Source: an uncultured Veillonella sp.
Lineage (GTDB): Bacteria > Bacillota > Negativicutes > Veillonellales > Veillonellaceae
DNA length: 6,249 nucleotides
Reading direction: 5' to 3'
Assembly (NCBI GenBank): GCA_937930265.1
Contig: CALGLI010000402.1
Location: 1-6,249, forward strand
Positions 1-4,082 of the stretch are shown here, piece after piece. Every line of letters begins with the position of its first letter. Positions within the stretch are counted from its first letter, which is position 1. The notes under the pieces are model-generated. The model ran no database searches. It saw nothing but the letters and a program-made list of their open reading frames with translations, and was not told the origin of the DNA. The position numbers and the translations under genes are program-made.

Positions 1-1
1 T

Positions 2-325
2 TTAAAGCGTGGTCTTCGTGGCAGTGATTTGCAGTTGAAACTTCGTAGCGCAGGGGTGACCCTCGTTAGTGATGTGCGTCGTGCAGTGTTAGAACAGAAT
101 GGTCAATTAACGTTAGTCATGAATGGTGACGATTTAATTCGTTACCCTGTTATTGTAGATGGCGTAGTAGATCCAGATATTTTGGATCTAGCCGATAAAG
201 ATATGGCTTGGTTGGAAGAAGAAGTGCGATACCAAGGATATTCCATTAGAGATATCTATGTGGGAGAATACTCCAAGGGGCATCTTATTCTGCATCCTTA
301 TGAAGGGCGCAAAGAGTTAGTGTAA
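2..325 (+). CDS. YetF/DUF421-family membrane protein, C-terminal part (5' end outside window)
   Basis: The reading frame is already open at base 2 and ends at TAA 323-325, giving about 107 residues of a longer protein. The TTG at 29 is probably just an internal leucine codon, because the frame continues upstream with residues that fit the family. Visible family features are the block SDVRRAVLEQNGQLTL and the following YPVIVDGVV stretch with LEEEVRYQGY, which match my recollection of the soluble C-terminal domain of YetF/DUF421 proteins. In that family the N-terminal part holds about three membrane helices, which would lie left of the window, and the C-terminal domain is cytoplasmic. The biochemical role of the family is poorly known; in Bacillus it is linked to spore and envelope traits. 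The family call is fairly firm from these motifs; function is not assigned. No convincing T-tailed terminator follows the stop. Confidence 0.7.
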   Translation, partial: LKRGLRGSDLQLKLRSAGVTLVSDVRRAVLEQNGQLTLVMNGDDLIRYPVIVDGVVDPDILDLADKDMAWLEEEVRYQGYSIRDIYVGEYSKGHLILHPYEGRKELV

Positions 326-381
326 CATATTTGTGGGGAAATAAAATAGCAACAAACCTATGTAGAGGGATGAAAGAAACC

Positions 382-416
382 TATCCTCTCATTTGTATTG
401 CTATAATGAGAGTATA
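382..416. promoter_or_regulatory. Operator-like inverted repeat over the MFS promoter
   Basis: Arms of 12 bases at 382-393 and 405-416 are inverted copies with one mismatch (385/413); the core arms CTCTCATT and AATGAGAG are perfect. The 11-base spacer and right arm contain the -10 box of the transporter promoter. A repressor bound here would block RNA polymerase, which is the usual design for drug-efflux genes controlled by TetR or MarR proteins. No regulator gene is in the window, so the binding protein is unknown. Confidence 0.45.
399..407 (+). promoter_or_regulatory. Extended -10 promoter of the MFS transporter gene
   Basis: TGCTATAAT is a perfect -10 hexamer (402-407) with the TG extension one base upstream. 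No good -35 hexamer sits 16-18 bases before it, which is tolerable for extended -10 promoters. The predicted start near 413-415 leaves a leader of about 26 bases with AAGGAG at 424-429, ten bases before the ATG at 440. Confidence 0.6.
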
Positions 417-439
417 TTGAAACAAGGAGTGATATTTGC

Positions 440-1783
440 ATGAAATCTGTTTTATATACGATGATGATAGCTGCGTTTTTGAATCCTTTTGCGTCGAGCT
501 CGCTAACTATGTCCTTTCCAGATATGATGCAGGAATTTGGAGCTACTACGAATGATATGGCATGGGTGGTGGAATCGTTTTTACTGTGTTGCACGGTGGC
601 GGTGATTCCTGCTGGTAAGCTAGCAGATATGTATGGAAAGCGCAAGTTATTTTTCATCGGTAGTGTTGTATTTACGATGATATCTGCATGTATGTGCTTT
701 GTGGGGTCGGTAGAAATGTTAATGTTCTATCGTGCCTTGCAAGGGGTTGCCCTAGGTATTGTGTATACGACATCTATGTCTATTTTAACCTTGTCCGTAC
801 CAGTGGAGCGACGGGGATATGCATTTGGTATGATTGGAGGCATGGTATACTTAGGGTTATCCTTAGGACCTGCATTAGGTGGATTTCTAAATTATTATTA
901 TGGTTGGCGTAGTATTTTTGTGTTTACTGCTTTACTAGGAGTTGTGGCAAATATAATGGCCTTTCGTTCTTTGCATAAAGAATGGATACATACACCAGAT
1001 AGTAGTATTTCTATAAGAAGTTTTCTTTTATATGCTGTTGGTATCGGTGCAGTGATGATTGGTATTACAGAATGGGTTCGCTTTTGGTGGAGCGCCTATG
1101 CTTTTATAGTAGGACTCATAGCATTGGGTGCTTTAGGATATGTAGAATGGCATAGTAAAGATCCACTCATTCCAGTTAAGATATTTGTGTCAAATCTAGG
1201 ATTTACTATGTCTAGCGTAGCTGCGATGATGAATTTTAGTGCCACCTTTGGCGTAGGATTCGTATTATCTTTATTTTTGCAAATGAGTATGGGCTTTGAT
1301 TCTCGTATGACGGGATTAATCTTGTGTATACAAACGGGAATTATGGTCTTCTTGGCGCCACGAATGGGTGCTTTGTCTGACCGATATAATCCAGCAGGAT
1401 TTGCTCGTTGGGGCATGGTACTCATCGGTGTAGGTTTATTATCTATGGCCTATGGTACTTTCACTGAAAGTTTGCTAATCATCATGATTAGCTTAGCAAT
1501 TGTGGGAGTTGGCGTTAGTTGTTTTGCACCGCCAAATAATAATTTAATTATGAGTTCCGTACCGAAAACATATATTGGCTTTGCATCATCTACGATTTCA
1601 ACGGTACGACTCTTAGGGCAAACCATGAGCATGGCGCTGATTGGAATCGTTCTTGCTTACACCATAGAAGGAAGAACGGCACTACAAATGATGGAGTATA
1701 ACAGCACTATTGCATTAGTTGTATTTGCAGTAATTTGCTTGGTAGGAGCTATCCCTGCGGGAGTACGTAATACGCGGAACTGA
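440..1783 (+). CDS. MFS transporter, DHA2-like (14 membrane helices), probable drug/proton antiporter
   Basis: The 447-residue protein is almost entirely hydrophobic. I count about 14 membrane segments, roughly at 5-26, 40-60, 70-90, 93-116, 127-150, 156-176, 195-211, 219-236, 256-280, 291-309, 322-340, 344-363, 379-408 and 421-441. That number fits the DHA2 (EmrB/QacA) branch rather than 12-helix pumps. Motif A, GKLADMYGKRKL, lies at 59-70 between helices 2 and 3. RALQGVALG at 98-106 is the helix 4 motif. GGMVYLGLSLGPALGG at 133-148 is the antiporter motif C of helix 5, which supports proton-coupled efflux. The substrate cannot be read from sequence. The start is set by AAGGAG at 424-429. 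The gene seems monocistronic: its own promoter lies within an inverted repeat (382-416), and its stop codon is the first three bases of a palindrome (1781-1809). Confidence 0.85.
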   Translation: MKSVLYTMMIAAFLNPFASSSLTMSFPDMMQEFGATTNDMAWVVESFLLCCTVAVIPAGKLADMYGKRKLFFIGSVVFTMISACMCFVGSVEMLMFYRALQGVALGIVYTTSMSILTLSVPVERRGYAFGMIGGMVYLGLSLGPALGGFLNYYYGWRSIFVFTALLGVVANIMAFRSLHKEWIHTPDSSISIRSFLLYAVGIGAVMIGITEWVRFWWSAYAFIVGLIALGALGYVEWHSKDPLIPVKIFVSNLGFTMSSVAAMMNFSATFGVGFVLSLFLQMSMGFDSRMTGLILCIQTGIMVFLAPRMGALSDRYNPAGFARWGMVLIGVGLLSMAYGTFTESLLIIMISLAIVGVGVSCFAPPNNNLIMSSVPKTYIGFASSTISTVRLLGQTMSMALIGIVLAYTIEGRTALQMMEYNSTIALVVFAVICLVGAIPAGVRNTRN

Positions 1784-1809
1784 ACTGTCAACTGTTGGTT
1801 GACAGTTCA
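1781..1809. repeat. Perfect 12-bp palindrome at the MFS stop codon (copy 1 of TGTCAACT family)
   Basis: Arms TGAACTGTCAAC (1781-1792) and GTTGACAGTTCA (1798-1809) are exact inverted copies around a 5-base loop. The first three bases are the transporter stop codon. As RNA it would form a stable hairpin, but no T tract follows, so it is a weak candidate for an intrinsic terminator. Bases 1782-1807 match 2078-2103 at 22 of 26 positions, so this belongs to a repeated element or binding site. Bases 1810-1920 beyond it show nothing I can name. Confidence 0.6.
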
Positions 1810-1920
1810 ACTTGATACTAAAGAAGTATAACGGTAAGATCGACCTTTAATGTATCTATACTATGAAAATACTTGGTATAAAAGCTATAACATTTGTGTT
1901 ACCAATGTAATGTAATACCT

Positions 1921-1981
1921 AGAACAGCCATGTTGTTTCTAAAAACTGGGTGAAAGTTTTTAGAAGCGACGTGGCTGTTCT
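1921..1981 (+). repeat. Long 27-bp hairpin, plus-strand RNA structure
   Basis: Bases 1921-1947 pair with 1955-1981 around a 7-base loop GGGTGAA. The outer 10 and inner 11 pairs are Watson-Crick. The six middle pairs (TGTTGT against GCGACG) include three G-U wobbles that work only in plus-strand RNA; in minus-strand RNA they would be A-C mismatches. The sequence TGTAATA stands on both sides (1911-1917 and 1982-1988). It could end transcription from the MFS gene, although the tail TTCTTGTAATAT is a poor T tract, or be a small dispersed element. It encodes no protein. Confidence 0.6.
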
Positions 1982-2035
1982 TGTAATATGCTGGTTTGAT
2001 ATAGTTAGAGAGTTGATAGGGCGGTTTCTATAGGG

Positions 2036-2066
2036 AGTGGTTGTAAACTACTAGTTGACAACCACT
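2036..2066. repeat. Imperfect palindrome upstream of purB (copy 2, related half-site)
   Basis: AGTGGTTGT at 2036-2044 pairs with ACAACCACT at 2058-2066. After one A/G mismatch, AACT pairs with AGTT around a 3-base centre. The right arm includes AGTTGACA, the half-site found in the palindromes at 1781-1809 and 2079-2103. Its centre is about 40 bp before the centre of the latter, close to four helical turns, so cooperative binding by one protein is possible. This is inference from spacing only. Confidence 0.45.
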
Positions 2067-2078
2067 TAATAATTGTCG

Positions 2079-2103
2079 AACTGTCAACTAATAGCTGACA
2101 GTT
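2079..2103. promoter_or_regulatory. Palindrome overlapping the purB -35 box (copy 3), possible operator
   Basis: AACTGTCA (2079-2086) and TGACAGTT (2096-2103) are exact inverted copies; with one mismatch the arms extend to ten bases around a 5-base centre, the same design as copy 1. The right arm contains CTGACA, the purB -35 hexamer (2095-2100), so a protein bound here would compete with RNA polymerase. The sequence does not resemble the PurBox known from Bacillus PurR, so the regulator is unknown. Confidence 0.5.
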
Positions 2104-2123
2104 GCCCCTGATTTTTGTATAAT
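2095..2123 (+). promoter_or_regulatory. purB promoter
   Basis: CTGACA (2095-2100, 5 of 6 to consensus) and TATAAT (2118-2123, perfect) are separated by 17 bases, the ideal sigma-A spacing. Transcription should start in the GGG at 2128-2130, giving a leader of about 90 bases before the ATG at 2219. From 2116 to 2136 the sequence matches the ffs promoter region 3870-3890 at 20 of 21 positions. Confidence 0.8.
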
Positions 2124-2130
2124 GATAGGG

Positions 2131-2149
2131 TAATAGGTGACACCTATTA
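2131..2149. promoter_or_regulatory. Perfect 19-bp palindrome at the purB transcription start
   Basis: TAATAGGTGACACCTATTA has exact 9-base arms around a single central A. It starts one base after the predicted first nucleotides of the purB transcript, the classic place for a repressor operator. In RNA it would fold into a 7-bp stem at the very 5' end. The right-arm bases ACCTAT (2142-2147) could instead pair with ATAGGT (2194-2199) just before the ribosome site, and CCTAT/ATAGG at 2186-2198 can form its own small hairpin, so a leader RNA switch is a second option. No known riboswitch class is recognised. Confidence 0.5.
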
Positions 2150-2218
2150 GTAGGTTTTGCTTTCACTATGAATAGTAGTAGTTCCCCTATGGGATAGGTT
2201 AAATAAAGGAGTCAGGTT

Positions 2219-3514
2219 ATGATCAATCGCTACACTCGTGAAGAGATGGGACATATTTGGAGCGAACGCAATGAGTTCGACACGATGTTACTAGTTGAAA
2301 TTTTGGCATCGGAAGCACAGGCGGAATTGGGGATTATCCCAAAAGAAGCAGCCGTAGCGATTCGTGAAAAAGGAAATTTTGAGGTAGATCGCATTCGTGA
2401 AATTGAACGAGAAACGAATCATGATATCATTTCCTTTGTGACAGCTGTGGGGGAATATGTAGGTCCTGAGTTTGCCAAATATATTCATTTGGGTTTAACG
2501 TCTACAGATGTAAAAGATACTGCATTAGGATACATGATGAAACAAGCTTGCGACTTGCTGTTAAAAGGCTTGCGTAATTTCCGTGACGTCTTGGCTCGCC
2601 GTGCCGTAGAGTTTAAATACACGCCCATGATTGGTCGTACGCATGGTATTCATGGAGAGCCTATCACATTTGGCGTAAAATTGGTGAACTGGATGTCCGA
2701 AATTGATCGTGACATTGCTCGTTTAGAACAGGCTCGTCAATCCGTAGCGGTAGGTAAATTGTCTGGTGCGGTAGGCACCTATTCCAATATTGATCCATTT
2801 GTAGAACAATATGTATGTGAAAAATTGGGCTTAGAACCGGTGAAAGTAGCGACTCAGGTGGTATCTCGTGACCGTCATGCAGAATTATTGTCTATGATTG
2901 CTGTTATTGGTGGTACCTTAGATCGTATCGCTTTAGAAATTCGTCACTTGCAACGTACAGAAGTGCGTGAAACGGAAGAATATTTCAGCCCAAAACAAAA
3001 AGGCTCCTCTGCGATGCCACATAAACGTAACCCCATTACTTGTGAAAGAATTTGCGGCTTAGCGCGTGTATTGCGTGGTCATGCGCAAGCGGCCTTTGAA
3101 GATCAAGCCTTGTGGCATGAACGGGACATTTCCCATAGTTCTGTAGAACGAGTGATTTTGCCAGATGCAACCATCACATTGGATTATATGATTCATCTAG
3201 CTACACGCACAGTAGATAAATTATTGGTATATCCTGAAAATATGATGAAAAACTTGAACTTAACAGGTGGTCTTGTATTTAGCCAAACGATTTTAACGCA
3301 TTTGGTGGATAAAGGGGCTGTTCGTGATGAAGCGTACCGCTGGGTACAACGTCACGCTATGGCTCGTTGGTTGGAAGGCAAAGATTTCGCTACTGGCTTA
3401 AAATCTGATCCAGAGATTGCAAAATACCTAAGTGCAGAAGAAATTGATGCTTGCTTTGATCCAACACCATTGTTGCGCCATGTAGATACGATTATGGCTC
3501 GATTTGGATTATAA
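2219..3514 (+). CDS. purB: Adenylosuccinate lyase
   Basis: PurB catalyses two fumarate-releasing steps of purine synthesis in the cytoplasm: SAICAR to AICAR, and adenylosuccinate to AMP. The 431 residues are the same length as the B. subtilis enzyme as I recall it. The fumarase/aspartase-superfamily signature GSSAMPHKRNP is intact at 262-272, with the catalytic-base serine at 263 on its mobile loop. H68 in the NHDI block, H90 before GLTSTD (92-97), and H142 in GRTHGIHGEP agree with the known substrate-binding and general-acid histidines of the family. The protein should be a homotetramer with active sites built from three subunits. The start is fixed by AAGGAG at 2206-2211, seven bases upstream. 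It has its own promoter (2095-2123) and ends before the terminator at 3622-3651, so it appears monocistronic rather than part of a pur operon. Nothing in it looks damaged. Confidence 0.97.
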   Translation: MINRYTREEMGHIWSERNEFDTMLLVEILASEAQAELGIIPKEAAVAIREKGNFEVDRIREIERETNHDIISFVTAVGEYVGPEFAKYIHLGLTSTDVKDTALGYMMKQACDLLLKGLRNFRDVLARRAVEFKYTPMIGRTHGIHGEPITFGVKLVNWMSEIDRDIARLEQARQSVAVGKLSGAVGTYSNIDPFVEQYVCEKLGLEPVKVATQVVSRDRHAELLSMIAVIGGTLDRIALEIRHLQRTEVRETEEYFSPKQKGSSAMPHKRNPITCERICGLARVLRGHAQAAFEDQALWHERDISHSSVERVILPDATITLDYMIHLATRTVDKLLVYPENMMKNLNLTGGLVFSQTILTHLVDKGAVRDEAYRWVQRHAMARWLEGKDFATGLKSDPEIAKYLSAEEIDACFDPTPLLRHVDTIMARFGL

Positions 3515-3536
3515 TCTGCTGCAGAGGGTAATACCA

Positions 3537-3565
3537 TTGTATTTTAGGATAGAATGGTGTATACT
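3537..3565 (+). promoter_or_regulatory. Promoter of a short antitoxin-like RNA
   Basis: TTGTAT (3537-3542) and TATACT (3560-3565) are exactly 17 bases apart; the -10 matches 5 of 6 and the -35 matches 3 of 6. Transcription would start near 3572 and run into the terminator at 3622-3651. It sits downstream of the purB stop and has no open reading frame after it, which suggests an RNA product. Confidence 0.5.
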
Positions 3566-3610
3566 TGGAGTAGAAGGAATGAATCTTTCTAAGAGGGTTG
3601 TAGAAAATCA

Positions 3611-3622
3611 TCCATAAGCTCA
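3611..3622 (+). repeat. Direct repeat, antitoxin copy (partner at 3771-3782)
   Basis: TCCATAAGCTCA is found twice in the same orientation, 160 bases apart. This copy lies in the putative antitoxin RNA. The other copy spans the start codon of the minus-strand peptide gene (CAT at 3773-3775). Twelve identical bases placed exactly there are unlikely to be chance. Confidence 0.75.
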
Positions 3623-3651
3623 AAAAAGGACGGCTGCCACCGTCCTTTTTT
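3622..3651. terminator. Bidirectional intrinsic terminator between purB and the minus-strand peptide gene
   Basis: GGACGG (3628-3633) pairs with CCGTCC (3640-3645) around the 6-base loop CTGCCA. Six A before and six T after the stem extend it to 12 pairs and give a U tract in both directions. It ends purB and the putative antitoxin RNA on the plus strand, and the toxin-like mRNA on the minus strand, whose stop codon is only four bases away. Confidence 0.92.
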
Positions 3652-3655
3652 CTTT

Positions 3656-3775
3656 CTATTTTCTATTCTTATAATACTTCAGAATTGCATATGTTAAAAA
3701 GTTAATAATCAATCCTTGCAGAATAGGGGCAAGAAAGCTAGCCCACCATACTAGAGGGGTATAATCAACCTCCAT
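3656..3775 (-). CDS. Small membrane peptide, Fst/par-like type I toxin candidate
   Basis: A 39-codon frame starts at ATG (3775-3773) and stops at TAG (3658-3656). Its ribosome site AAGGAGG (3789-3783) is nearly perfect and seven bases from the start, strong evidence that it is translated. The peptide has a short N-terminus (MEVDYTPL), one hydrophobic helix at about residues 9-32 that begins with VWWASFL, and a basic tail KYYKNRK. APILQGL at 16-22 matches the API-x-x-GL core of Fst, the pAD1 par toxin, as I remember it. Fst peptides are about 33 residues, insert in the cytoplasmic membrane and damage it when overproduced. Context agrees: a 5' hairpin hides the ribosome site, a convergent short RNA is complementary to the start region, and both end at a shared bidirectional terminator. 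It could instead be another single-helix peptide of unknown role. Translation is well supported; toxin function is inference. Confidence 0.72.
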   Translation of the reverse strand: MEVDYTPLVWWASFLAPILQGLIINFLTYAILKYYKNRK

Positions 3776-3782
3776 AAGCTCA
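3771..3782 (-). repeat. Direct repeat, toxin copy, covering the toxin start codon
   Basis: Read on the minus strand this is TGAGCTTATGGA: the bases after the AAGGAGG ribosome site, the ATG start and the next three bases. It is the target for pairing with the identical plus-strand copy in the antitoxin-like RNA (3611-3622). Confidence 0.75.
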
Positions 3783-3802
3783 CCTCCTTTCATTTAAAGA
3801 GG
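3783..3802 (-). promoter_or_regulatory. 5' hairpin sequestering the toxin ribosome-binding site
   Basis: In the minus-strand mRNA, CCUCUUU (3802-3796) pairs with the ribosome site AAGGAGG (3789-3783) through seven pairs, one of them G-U, around a 6-base loop. The stem begins within a few bases of the predicted 5' end, so it should form as soon as the RNA emerges and slow translation. A 5' helix with the same effect is known for fst mRNA. Confidence 0.6.
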
Positions 3803-3810
3803 ATACCTAA

Positions 3811-3819
3811 AGTATAGCA
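3811..3819 (-). promoter_or_regulatory. Extended -10 promoter of the toxin-like gene
   Basis: Read on the minus strand, TGCTATACT is an extended -10 (TG at 3819-3818, hexamer 3816-3811). The -35 region 17 bases upstream is poor, as often with extended -10 promoters. The predicted start near 3804-3806 gives a leader of about 30 bases and a message of about 185 bases to the terminator. Confidence 0.6.
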
Positions 3820-3848
3820 CATTTTGTGATAGAAAGGGATACAAAGTC

Positions 3849-3877
3849 TTGAATAGAAAGGGAAAAACATGTATAAT
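3849..3877 (+). promoter_or_regulatory. SRP RNA (ffs) promoter
   Basis: TTGAAT (3849-3854) and TATAAT (3872-3877) are 17 bases apart. Transcription should begin in GGG at 3882-3884, right where the outer helix of the SRP RNA starts. The stretch 3870-3890 matches the purB promoter region 2116-2136 at 20 of 21 positions. Confidence 0.8.
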
Positions 3878-3883
3878 AATAGG

Positions 3884-4030
3884 GTAATAGCATTGGAATA
3901 TGACAGTTCTATGGGGCTTGTGCAAGGAGAGCCTGTGAACCATGTCAGGCCTTGATTGGAGCAGCATTAAGCGGTCACTCTCTTGTGCCACGAGGAAACC
4001 TATAGGGCTGTCAGATTCGAGTGCTATAGT
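3884..4030 (+). ncRNA. ffs: Signal recognition particle RNA, small bacterial type (4.5S-like)
   Basis: The conserved SRP core is plain: GAACC, then GTCAGG (3944-3949) and AGCAGC (3960-3965), the symmetric and asymmetric loop sequences that bind the Ffh M domain, with exactly ten bases between them as in the consensus. The tip loop is UGAU (3953-3956), a URRU-type tetraloop instead of the common GGAA. The rest folds into one long rod: TGACAG (3901-3906) with CTGTCA (4008-4013), CTATGGG with CCTATAG, CTTGTG with CACGAG, and GTGA with TCAC below the core. An outer extension pairs ATAGCATT (3887-3894) with AGTGCTAT (4020-4027). No Alu domain like the large Bacillus scRNA is seen. With Ffh it targets nascent membrane proteins to FtsY. 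Mature ends are uncertain and could be nearer 3901-4013. Its place just before dnaX is common in Firmicutes. Confidence 0.9.
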
Positions 4031-4057
4031 AAAAGCAGCTGCTTAGCTGCTTTTTTT
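4031..4057 (+). terminator. Intrinsic terminator after ffs
   Basis: AAAAGCAGCT (4031-4040) pairs with AGCTGCTTTT (4045-4054) around a 4-base loop, followed by a run of seven T (4051-4057). It ends the SRP RNA precursor. Only 25 bases separate it from the dnaX start, with no room for a full promoter, so dnaX is probably reached by read-through from the ffs promoter. Confidence 0.9.
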
Positions 4058-4082
4058 CATATCTTAAGGGAAAGGAGGGGCT

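Larger units (their letters stand above)
3572..3651 (+). ncRNA. Putative antisense antitoxin RNA (par RNA II-like)
   Basis: The interval between the promoter at 3537-3565 and the bidirectional terminator gives an RNA of about 80 nucleotides with no convincing coding frame. It carries TCCATAAGCTCA (3611-3622), an exact direct repeat of 3771-3782. Because the toxin-like gene is read from the other strand, this segment is complementary to the end of the toxin ribosome-site region, its start codon and the first bases after it. AAGAGG at 3591-3596 can also pair with the CCUCUU near the toxin mRNA 5' end, and the terminator arms of the two RNAs are complementary by overlap. This three-part pairing is the logic of RNA II in the pAD1 par locus. 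Existence of the transcript is inferred, not shown. Confidence 0.55.

Noticed and set aside
364..389. AGAGGGAT/ATCCTCT hairpin as terminator of the DUF421 gene
   Set aside because: Short, bulged and without a T tract; the bases are better explained by the operator-like repeat beside it.
688..912. 74-codon plus-strand frame inside the MFS gene
   Set aside because: It lies in a different frame of a clearly coding transporter and has no features of its own.
1799..1804. TTGACA in palindromes 1 and 2 (also 2055-2060) as -35 boxes
   Set aside because: No -10 hexamer at 16-18 bases in either case; the motif is part of the repeated palindrome.
1850..1915. Short plus-strand frame starting at an ATG, 21 codons, in the MFS-purB gap
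   Set aside because: No ribosome site before it and no recognisable features; a chance frame.
3510..3515. TATAAT overlapping the purB stop codon
   Set aside because: No -35 hexamer 16-18 bases upstream and no TG extension; the bases also encode the last codons of purB.
3760..3765. Plus-strand TATAAT within the toxin-like gene as a possible antitoxin promoter
   Set aside because: No -35 at proper distance and no terminator soon after; the promoter at 3537-3565 with the 12-base repeat explains the locus better.
3794..3991. 65-codon minus-strand frame across the SRP RNA gene
   Set aside because: It overlaps the structured SRP RNA and has no ribosome site; a shadow frame.
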